Positions 32,764 through 39,129 of a stretch of DNA of 39,129 nt are shown here, piece after piece (the first letter of the stretch is position 1; each line of letters begins with the position of its first letter). Location of the stretch: contig DFDI01000044.1 in NCBI GenBank assembly GCA_002367635.1, positions 12,746 through 51,874 of the forward strand, written 5' to 3'. Made by a program: the position numbers and the translations under genes. A model generated the notes under the pieces. The model had not been told where the DNA came from and made no database searches. It saw only the letters and a program-made list of their open reading frames with translations. The stretch is from Betaproteobacteria bacterium UBA3031. GTDB lineage: Bacteria > Pseudomonadota > Gammaproteobacteria > Burkholderiales > Eutrophovitaceae.

Positions 32764-34230
32764 CTAAGTGCCACAAAACGTCACGTACGGACTAGCACTT
32801 AACGCCGCAGGAACCGCATAACCGCCCATTCCAATATGGTCACGATACGGTTCCGAAAGCAAAGCGAGCATAGTTCTGAAGGGCTCAAGATCATTACGAC
32901 TCACTGCCGCATCTAATGCTTCCTCAACCTTATGATTTCGAGGGATATAAGCGGGATTCACACCATTCATACTGGTCGCACACTGCTCTGGAGTCAGCCC
33001 CTCACGACCAACCCTTTTTATCCAGAGCGTTAACCATTCCGTCACCATTGATGAATCGATAAATTGAGCCTTGAACTTTGAATCATCCCCCAAGACCGCT
33101 GACGCTAGGTGACGAAACACGAGAGTAAAATCCCCTTGCCCCTGGTGCATTAAGTGCAGTAATTGCTTAACGAGCTCCTGGTCACCCTGTTCGGCCCTAA
33201 CCAATCCAAGTTTCGCGCGCATATTTGAAAGCCAATATTGTTCATACCAAACATTAAATGTGTCGAGCTCTTCAACAAACCTTTGTATGACCTGCTCCTC
33301 ATCCTCTTCATAGAGCGGTATAAGCGCCTTTCCCAGTTGGGCTAAATTCCACTGACCAATTTTTGGCTGATTCTCATAAGCATAGCGCCCGTACTCATCA
33401 ATAGAGCTGAAGACAGTAGACGGAGCATACCGATCCACAAAAGCGCAGGGGCCGTAATCAATCGTTTCACCAGAAATAGTCATATTGTCTGTATTCATGA
33501 CACCGTGAACGAATCCGACGCTCATCCAATCTGCAATCAGTTTCGCTTGCTTACGCAGTACCGATTTAAAAAAATCTAGATACTTGTCATCCCCACTGCT
33601 AACCTCAGGGAAATGTCTCGCTATGGCATAGTCCGCCAAACGTTTAACTTGATCCCATTCCCCTCTAGCCGCGAAATACTCAAAAGTGCCAACCCGAATA
33701 TGACTGGCCGAAACACGAGTCAGCACAGCACGCGGCTTGGGCTCTTCCCTTCGAATCCAATCCTCTGTACCCACAGCAGCTAACGCACGGGTGGTTGCAA
33801 TCCCAAACGCATGCATCGTCTCACTGACCAAATATTCTCTAAGTACTGGTCCCAGTGCTGCCTTGCCATCACCACTACGAGAAAATGGCGTTCTTCCAGA
33901 TCCCTTTAATTGAACATCCCGTCGCCTACCATTCGTATCAACCACCTCACCGATGAGCAATGCACGTCCATCACCCAGTTGGGGGGTAAACATACCAAAC
34001 TGATGGCCTGCGTATACTAGAGCGATGGGGCTGGCATTTTCCGGTAAATCATTGCCAGAAAACACAGATATACCAAATTCACCAAGAATCCCTTCATGAT
34101 CCAAGCCGAGCTCATTCGCAAGAGATGCATTAAACTGGAGCAGCTTGGGTGATGAGCATTTCTCAGGGAGACAGTGCTGATAAAACCCTTCTAACTCTTC
34201 CGCAAAAGAATGGCTGAAATGAATAGTCAA
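32764..34230 (-). CDS. selO: SelO, protein adenylyltransferase (YdiU/SelO pseudokinase family)
   Basis: Transfers AMP from ATP to Ser/Thr/Tyr of proteins; linked to the oxidative stress response in E. coli. The 488-residue chain carries LVYAGHQFGMFTPQLGDGRA, the inverted-kinase Lys segment VQLKGSGRTPFSRSGDGKAALGPVLREYL, LRVG, HGVMNTDN and TIDYGPCAF metal site, and NPAYIPRNHKVEEAL. The family's C-terminal Cys/Sec position is Cys486 in the end TFCGT. The start is TTG at 34228-34230, with AGGG about nine bases upstream; no in-frame ATG lies near. It converges on mutS with a 31-base gap and follows mltB by 142 bases. Confidence 0.94.
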   Translation of the reverse strand: MTIHFSHSFAEELEGFYQHCLPEKCSSPKLLQFNASLANELGLDHEGILGEFGISVFSGNDLPENASPIALVYAGHQFGMFTPQLGDGRALLIGEVVDTNGRRRDVQLKGSGRTPFSRSGDGKAALGPVLREYLVSETMHAFGIATTRALAAVGTEDWIRREEPKPRAVLTRVSASHIRVGTFEYFAARGEWDQVKRLADYAIARHFPEVSSGDDKYLDFFKSVLRKQAKLIADWMSVGFVHGVMNTDNMTISGETIDYGPCAFVDRYAPSTVFSSIDEYGRYAYENQPKIGQWNLAQLGKALIPLYEEDEEQVIQRFVEELDTFNVWYEQYWLSNMRAKLGLVRAEQGDQELVKQLLHLMHQGQGDFTLVFRHLASAVLGDDSKFKAQFIDSSMVTEWLTLWIKRVGREGLTPEQCATSMNGVNPAYIPRNHKVEEALDAAVSRNDLEPFRTMLALLSEPYRDHIGMGGYAVPAALSASPYVTFCGT

Positions 34231-34298
34231 CTTAGTTCGCCCTGAAGCATCGAAGCGCCGTATTTATGGTGCTGCTTAATAGCAAAAAATGTAGTGTA

Positions 34299-34318
34299 AA
34301 AATACCCTGGAGTATTTT
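34299..34318 (-). terminator. AT-rich hairpin between mltB and selO, weak terminator candidate
   Basis: On the minus strand AAAATAC, loop TCCAGG, GTATTTT followed by T: a seven-pair stem and short T run, downstream of mltB. Stem strength is low. It could end the ccm-mltB transcript before selO. Confidence 0.35.
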
Positions 34319-34372
34319 CTTTTGTACTTTTCACAGCCTCGAATGATAAATACTCAGATGGAGCACCCATCA

Positions 34373-35395
34373 TCATTTGGCGGCTTTTAGCGCTTTTATT
34401 TTGTCAGAGAGCTGGACAATCGCCAAAGCATAATTGTTGCTCGGGTTATAACGGGTGATCACATAAAAATTCTTTAAAGACATCCAATACTCAATCCCAT
34501 CATCACCTTCAAGCTGGAACAGCCCAACAGGCGTATCGTCCTTAAGGTCAAATTGGTCCTCCAACCCTACATTTTTGAGCTCGCCGTAGGTCCGATTTGG
34601 TTTTGATTTCCCAGTCAAATCACTAAGGCTGTCAGGTGCCGCAGTACTTACTTCAAAAACAATCGGCTCCCCTCTCTTCCATCCATGCCTCTTCAAATAA
34701 TTGCTCGCGCTACCAATTGCATCATCCACACTATTCTCCAAATCAGCCATTCCATCGCCATCAAAATCAATGGCATATTCTCGATAGCTCGAAGGCATAA
34801 ACTGCGCGATCCCAATGGCTCCTGCGAATGAACCTTTTATGGTATCGGCGCTGATGTTGTTTTCGCGCGCTAACAACAAAAACTCCTCGAATTCCTTTAA
34901 GAAGTATTTGTTGCGACGTTCTCCATAAAATCCTAACGAATAAAATGCATCAAGAATTCTAAACTCACCGGTGTAGGTGCCATAATTGGTTTCGATTCCA
35001 ATTAAGGCCGTAATGATTTCTTGAGGAACACCGAAGCGCTCCTCAGCCCTTGCTAGAGTCGCCGCATTTTTTTTCCAAAATTTAACCCCTTCTTTCTCGC
35101 GGTACTCTGTGACATAGAGTTTTTTAAAGAAGCTCCATGGTTTAGCTGTCGCTGGCTTACCAAAGGCGTTTAAGATGCTGTCTTGCTTTTCAGCGATGCC
35201 AATTAATGCTTTGAGCTGTTCCTCAGAGAACTGGTGTTTAGCCACCATGTCTTGAATAAACTCTGAAACGCTATCATCAACACTATCACCATCGGCATAT
35301 GCAGAAAAACCGAAAGAAAATGTCAATGCTGCCAACCCCACCAGCATCATGTTTTGAATTCGTAGCAATCGAATGATCCTCAATTTGGGCCTCAT
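34373..35395 (-). CDS. mltB: MltB-type lytic murein transglycosylase
   Basis: Cleaves peptidoglycan glycan strands with formation of 1,6-anhydro-MurNAc; exported. A signal peptide runs through MMLVGLAALTFSFGFSAYA (residues 16-34) after a basic start; there is no lipobox Cys, so it is a soluble periplasmic form. The catalytic Glu is E135 in LIGIETNYGTYTG. The EF-hand-like DFDGDGMADL, AIGIAQFMPSSYREYA and the C-terminal ITRYNPSNNYALAIVQLS are signatures of Slt35/MltB. An ATG at 35350 (residue 16) is an alternative start; neither has a clear ribosome site. Located 27 bases after ccmI and probably read from the ccm transcript. Confidence 0.93.
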   Translation of the reverse strand: MRPKLRIIRLLRIQNMMLVGLAALTFSFGFSAYADGDSVDDSVSEFIQDMVAKHQFSEEQLKALIGIAEKQDSILNAFGKPATAKPWSFFKKLYVTEYREKEGVKFWKKNAATLARAEERFGVPQEIITALIGIETNYGTYTGEFRILDAFYSLGFYGERRNKYFLKEFEEFLLLARENNISADTIKGSFAGAIGIAQFMPSSYREYAIDFDGDGMADLENSVDDAIGSASNYLKRHGWKRGEPIVFEVSTAAPDSLSDLTGKSKPNRTYGELKNVGLEDQFDLKDDTPVGLFQLEGDDGIEYWMSLKNFYVITRYNPSNNYALAIVQLSDKIKALKAAK

Positions 35396-35422
35396 AACGT
35401 CATTAAAAATACAATTCAGTGC

Positions 35423-36664
35423 TTAAGGTACCGCACTATCTATTGTGATTTCAATATTGATTCCCGGACGCACCAGCATAGTCGACGACTCTAGGTCTCC
35501 ACTGGCTCGAATAGCGTTACCCGATTTCGAAATACGCGCTCCCACAAGAAACTCTGAGAAGTCAGATAATTTCCGAGTAGGCATTAGCGAGAATGAATCA
35601 TCAATTGCAAAAGTAAATGGCAATTGACTCACAGGAACCTTCATCGCCGCAATGGGCATCGGTGGGCCTTCAGTTGCTTTCGCGTAAATAAAGACCACAT
35701 CTCCTGAATCCACTTGACTCAATAATTCGTTGGAGATTTTAACAATGCCTGAAACAATAGTACTGAATTCCTGCGGAGCCGAATCCTCGGCAGTTGGCTC
35801 GTCTACTCTCGCTTCCTGCCGAGACTGTACCAACCTGATTTTCGCTTCTGCGATACCCGATTGCAGCGTTTGGACTAATTGCTCATCAGCGATGTTTGCC
35901 TTCATCAACTGCGTCCAGCGATCAATTGCTAGTTGATAAGAACCCGATGCGAACGCTACTGTCCCACCAAGCGCAAGACCTTTCCCATGATTAGGATCAA
36001 GCTCTAGAGCCCGATTAATGAGCTCTGTAGGCTCTCCATTGAGATTGCCTCTAGCTGCTAAGCCCCTGGCCTCAGCGTAATCAACCAGAATCCCTGGGTC
36101 ATTAGGCTCGAGTTGATAGGCTCGCTCCCACGCGTTAGCTGCCTCATCAAATTTATGCAGCGCTTGATACGTCCGAGCCAACATACCTAAAGCTTGCGTG
36201 TCACCTGGATTTTCCTCCAGATGTTCGATAACCTTTTCTGCCATAGACTCTAACTCAGTCTGATCAACCGGTTGATTCTGAGCCTCAAGGAAAGAAGCTA
36301 CATCCTGCCCCTCATGACTGCCGATTACGCTGTATAGATAAAACGCAGAAACAGGAATCAGGACGACCACAATGATCGATACGAACTTCGCTAATCGACC
36401 GGACAGCATCGTCAACTGCGGTTCCTTAGCCACTTCTTCTACAACACGGCCTTCAATTTCCAATTTTGATAATTCATATTGTTCTGCAGAAAGGTTCCCA
36501 ACACGTTGATCCTCCGCAAGTTCTTTGAGTTGATCACGCAACAAACGTAAATTAGTTTGAGATTGGGTATTAGACGACATCGCACGCGCTTTAAATATCG
36601 TTCTCAGAAAGACGAGCAGAACAACTAAACTTAATAACCCAGAAAATACAATAAATGATGACAT
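35423..36664 (-). CDS. ccmI: CcmI/CycH, cytochrome c maturation TPR protein
   Basis: Membrane protein that presents apocytochrome c to the CcmFH haem ligation complex. The 413-residue chain has two N-terminal membrane helices (FIVFSGLLSLVVLLVFLRTIF at 3-23 region, and SIIVVVLIPVSAFYLYSVI near 100), separated by a cytoplasmic coiled-coil loop (LRLLRDQLKELAEDQRVG). Periplasmic TPRs follow (ALGMLARTYQALHKFDEAANAWERA, DPGILVDYAEA), and a C-terminal beta domain (VSGIVKISNELLSQV, VGARISKSGNA). The frame could start at a TTG two codons earlier; the ATG at 36664 with GGATCGAG upstream is preferred. Confidence 0.92.
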   Translation of the reverse strand: MSSFIVFSGLLSLVVLLVFLRTIFKARAMSSNTQSQTNLRLLRDQLKELAEDQRVGNLSAEQYELSKLEIEGRVVEEVAKEPQLTMLSGRLAKFVSIIVVVLIPVSAFYLYSVIGSHEGQDVASFLEAQNQPVDQTELESMAEKVIEHLEENPGDTQALGMLARTYQALHKFDEAANAWERAYQLEPNDPGILVDYAEARGLAARGNLNGEPTELINRALELDPNHGKGLALGGTVAFASGSYQLAIDRWTQLMKANIADEQLVQTLQSGIAEAKIRLVQSRQEARVDEPTAEDSAPQEFSTIVSGIVKISNELLSQVDSGDVVFIYAKATEGPPMPIAAMKVPVSQLPFTFAIDDSFSLMPTRKLSDFSEFLVGARISKSGNAIRASGDLESSTMLVRPGINIEITIDSAVP

Positions 36665-36681
36665 TAGCAACTCGATCCTAA

Positions 36682-37137
36682 TTAGTCTTTTAGTAATTCA
36701 CGTGCACGCGCGGCATCTTCTGAACTTTGCGGCAAATCAATGCCTCTAGAGCGCCGACGAACGATTCTAACTGCCATCCAAAAAGCCAAGATCAACATCA
36801 GCAATGGGCCTATCCACAGTACCATAGTCGTCCCTTTCACTGGCGGATCATACAAAACAAAGTCACCATAGCGCTCAACCATAAAGTCTTTAATCTGGTG
36901 TTCATTCATGCCTTGGCGCAACATGTCTCTCACTTGGTTTTTTAGATCAATGGCCAACCCCGCATTTGAATCTGCAATAGTTTGGTTTTGACAGACCAAA
37001 CATCGAAGCTCAACACTGATCGCCTTAACGCGCTCTTCGAGCTCGGGATCTTTTGCCAGTAGCGGCGCTTCTTCAGCAAAGGAAAGGTTACTAACCAGAA
37101 AAACCATTAGGACTGTTAGGCTGATTTTTTTAATCAC
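36682..37137 (-). CDS. ccmH: CcmH, cytochrome c maturation thiol protein
   Basis: Reduces the apocytochrome CXXCH disulfide for haem attachment. The 151-residue protein has a signal peptide (ISLTVLMVFLVSNLSFA), the redox motif C46-x2-C49 in RCLVCQNQTIADSNA, and one C-terminal membrane helix (LWIGPLLMLILAFWMAVRIV) followed by basic residues. This is the short form; CcmI is a separate gene, unlike the E. coli fusion. The start is GTG at 37135-37137, overlapping the ccmG TGA (GTGA), with AGGAG nine bases upstream. Confidence 0.95.
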   Translation of the reverse strand: MIKKISLTVLMVFLVSNLSFAEEAPLLAKDPELEERVKAISVELRCLVCQNQTIADSNAGLAIDLKNQVRDMLRQGMNEHQIKDFMVERYGDFVLYDPPVKGTTMVLWIGPLLMLILAFWMAVRIVRRRSRGIDLPQSSEDAARARELLKD

Positions 37138-37664
37138 TGACGCAACTCCTGGATCAACGGAAGAATATCTTCGGAAACGTCTGCCTGAGTCAAGGGACCA
37201 ATTTTTTTGTATCGAATAATACCGCGACCGTCTATCAAAAATGTTTCGGGAACTCCGTAAACCCCGTAGTCAAGACCAACGCGCCCATCGATATCAAGCA
37301 CTACCCGTTCATACGGATCGCCATGACGGTTAAGCCACTGCACTGCCGCTTGGGGTTTATCCTTATAATTAAATCCTAAAATAGGAATGTCAGAGGTTTT
37401 TGCAAAATTCACGAGGATCGGGTGTTCAACCAAACAAGGTCCACACCAGGAAGCGAACACATTAAGGAGCCACACTTTCCCTTCCATGTCTGAATTTGAA
37501 AGTCGCGCGTCAAACTCATTGAGTATCGGCAAAGTAAATTCTGGAGCAGCTTTTCCAATCAAAGGTGATGGCACTTCCTTTGGATTAAGCGATAAACCTT
37601 TCCAAAGGAATACGGTAATCCCAAAAAAAAGAAACAAGGGAATTAAAAATCTCGTAGCAGTCAT
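37134..37664 (-). CDS. ccmG: CcmG/DsbE, membrane-anchored thioredoxin-fold reductase
   Basis: Periplasmic thiol reductant for cytochrome c maturation. The 176-residue chain has an N-terminal anchor (FLIPLFLFFGITVFLW, about 6-21), the active site W-C74-G-P-C77 in VFASWCGPC, and the cis-Pro region YGVPETFLIDG. The acidic GVYGVPE segment is typical of CcmG. Coupled by a four-base overlap to ccmH and 23 bases after ccmF. Confidence 0.96.
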   Translation of the reverse strand: MTATRFLIPLFLFFGITVFLWKGLSLNPKEVPSPLIGKAAPEFTLPILNEFDARLSNSDMEGKVWLLNVFASWCGPCLVEHPILVNFAKTSDIPILGFNYKDKPQAAVQWLNRHGDPYERVVLDIDGRVGLDYGVYGVPETFLIDGRGIIRYKKIGPLTQADVSEDILPLIQELRQ

Positions 37665-37687
37665 AATTTTTGCGAAAAATGATTACC

Positions 37688-39129
37688 TCAAGATGAGGCA
37701 GTCTTCTCTCCGCGATTCTCCTCGTCCTGACTCGCCCTTCGATAGCGTCGATCGGAAACTGCCAGGACTCCACCGAGAGCCATCAAAAACGCGCCACCCC
37801 AAATCCAATCGACAAATGGTTTCAAATAGACACGAACCACCCAAGACCCGTCATTAAGCGGCTCTCCGAGCGAAATATAAAGATCTCTAGTGAAACCCGT
37901 GTCAATCGCGGCCTCAGTCATTGGCATTTGCTGCACGTTATACATTCTTTTTTGAGGGAACATCCTGTCGACTTCTTTACCGTCGACCAATATTGCCATG
38001 GAGCCTTCAACTCCGGTGTAATTTGGCCCCTTCAAATCTTTAAGTGCATCCAGGCGAATCGTATACTCACCGATTGTCACCGTATTACCAAGTGACATTT
38101 TGACGTCCTTCTCGACCTCATAACCATTCACGAGCGTAACACCAACAATAAACACGGCCACCCCCCAATGCGCGAACAACATACCGTAATAGGCATTTGG
38201 TATCGCAAGAAATGAACCTAATAACGTTCTGCCTTCTCCCGATGACATTTGCTTGAGTCTCGTCCACAAATTCACAAGTCCAGCTAAAGCAATCCAAGTG
38301 GCCATCAATAACCCAAAACTTACCAAGATGCTCCAATCCCCCATGGCGAAAGGCATCAATAGCGCCGATATCACCGCAATGGCAAAGGCCCATTTCAATT
38401 TCACGGCTAACTCTGGCACAGAGGATTTTTTCCATCGCGCAATCGGACCAATACCCATCAAGAACATAGCTGGCACCATAATCGGAACGAATACAGCGTC
38501 AAAATATGGCGGCCCTACCGAAATCTTGCCAAGTCCAAGGGCATCAAGAAATAAAGGATAAAGGGTGCCTAACAATACTGATGCTGCAGCAACGACAAGT
38601 AACACATTATTTGCGAGCAATGCCGACTCACGCGAAACCAAACTAAATCTACCTCCAAGCCCAACCTTAGGAGCTCTCCAAGCGAACAGGAGGAGAGATG
38701 AGCCCACCACGAACACTAAAAACCCAAGAATAAAAACTCCTCGCTCAGGATCTGTAGCGAAGGCGTGCACAGAGGTCAACACCCCAGACCGAACTAAAAA
38801 CGTACCCAAAAGTGATAAAGAGAACGTGATAATCGCTAAAAGCACTGTCCAAACTTTAAAACTTCCACGCTTCTCCGTGACTAAGAGCGAATGCATAAGA
38901 GCAGTGCCGCAGAGCCAAGGCATAAACGAAGCGTTTTCCACTGGATCCCAGAACCACCAGCCACCCCAACCGAGCTCATAATAAGCCCACCAGGAACCCA
39001 GGGTAATGCCGACAGTGAGAAAGGCCCAGGCAACATTCGTCCAAGGACGAGACCAACGAGCCCAGGCTGAGTCCAGCCTGCCCGTGGTCAGCGTCGCAAT
39101 GGCAAAGGCAAACGGCACCGCAAAACCCA
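37688..39129 (-). CDS. ccmF: CcmF, haem lyase subunit, 5' part missing at window edge
   Basis: Large inner-membrane protein that attaches haem to apocytochrome c. About 480 residues of the C-terminal part are visible; the frame runs through the right edge (upstream residues read GFAVPFAFAI), so the gene is cut by the window and the GTG at 39116-39118 is an internal codon. The tryptophan-rich haem-handling motif WGGWWFWDPVENASFMPW is present, followed by several membrane helices (LLAIITFSLSLLGTFLVRSG, LVFVVGSSLLLFAW and others), the large periplasmic loop (YNVQQMPMTEAAIDTG) and a last helix (WGGAFLMALGGVLAV). It is the first visible gene of the ccmF-G-H-I cluster. Confidence 0.96.
   Translation of the reverse strand, partial: GFAVPFAFAIATLTTGRLDSAWARWSRPWTNVAWAFLTVGITLGSWWAYYELGWGGWWFWDPVENASFMPWLCGTALMHSLLVTEKRGSFKVWTVLLAIITFSLSLLGTFLVRSGVLTSVHAFATDPERGVFILGFLVFVVGSSLLLFAWRAPKVGLGGRFSLVSRESALLANNVLLVVAAASVLLGTLYPLFLDALGLGKISVGPPYFDAVFVPIMVPAMFLMGIGPIARWKKSSVPELAVKLKWAFAIAVISALLMPFAMGDWSILVSFGLLMATWIALAGLVNLWTRLKQMSSGEGRTLLGSFLAIPNAYYGMLFAHWGVAVFIVGVTLVNGYEVEKDVKMSLGNTVTIGEYTIRLDALKDLKGPNYTGVEGSMAILVDGKEVDRMFPQKRMYNVQQMPMTEAAIDTGFTRDLYISLGEPLNDGSWVVRVYLKPFVDWIWGGAFLMALGGVLAVSDRRYRRASQDEENRGEKTASS

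Noticed and set aside
37387..38981. Long plus-strand ORFs opposite ccmG and ccmF
   Set aside because: Antisense to well-recognised cytochrome maturation genes, low complexity, no initiation signals.
1..39129. Mobile elements, CRISPR arrays, tRNA or prophage
   Set aside because: Gene spacing is tight, all genes are of chromosomal type, and no regularly spaced repeats, tRNA cloverleaf or integrase/transposase was found by eye.

Overview
This window looks like chromosomal DNA of a gammaproteobacterium, probably free-living or marine, with moderate to low GC by eye. The evidence is gene order. suhB, trmJ, cysE, iscR and a cysteine desulfurase lie in the order known from Pseudomonas-type genomes. 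The ccmF-G-H-I order, SelO, MltB and the closest remembered relatives of most proteins agree. I cannot name a genus from the sequence alone. Coding density is very high: no gene-free stretch exceeds 200 bases, and I see no tRNA, rRNA, CRISPR array, insertion sequence, integrase or phage gene.

Layout, left to right. (1) 1-4021, minus strand: a TolC-type outer-membrane protein cut by the window edge, FolD, and a large molybdopterin/4Fe-4S oxidoreductase. (2) 4235-14532, plus strand: nine tightly spaced genes that look like one operon. They encode a VOC (glyoxalase-fold) protein, a PaaG-like enoyl-CoA isomerase/hydratase, a lipoprotein outer-membrane factor, a MacA-like adaptor, a MacB-like ATPase and separate permease, a PaaH-like 3-hydroxyacyl-CoA dehydrogenase, an exported Abhydrolase_10-type protein lacking the expected nucleophile, and an SGNH esterase resembling the MsAcT arylesterase/acyltransferase. 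This joins CoA-thioester catabolism to a complete tripartite exporter and is the most likely undescribed system here. (3) 14552-15759, minus: ispD-ispF. (4) 15859-19278, plus: mfd. (5) 19295-27478, minus: a ten-gene Fe-S assembly operon, iscR, iscS-like, iscA-like, sufB, sufC, sufD, sufS, sufU, nfu and a Rieske ferredoxin. It is preceded by a sigma70-like promoter overlapping a near-consensus type-1 IscR site. (6) cysE and trmJ (minus), then suhB and mutS (plus). (7) 32764-39129, minus: selO, mltB, ccmI, ccmH, ccmG and ccmF, the last cut by the right edge.

How the parts fit. The Fe-S region is a chimera. The front end (suhB-trmJ-cysE-iscR-cysteine desulfurase) is the usual gammaproteobacterial isc locus, but iscU, hscB, hscA and fdx are absent and a SUF machine stands in their place. 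CysE would make O-acetylserine for cysteine, the two desulfurases would take sulfur from cysteine, SufU would accept it, SufBCD would build the cluster, and IscA-like and Nfu proteins would pass it on. IscR could sense cluster status and repress the whole operon through the type-1 site. The ccm genes mature c-type cytochromes, which implies a respiratory lifestyle.
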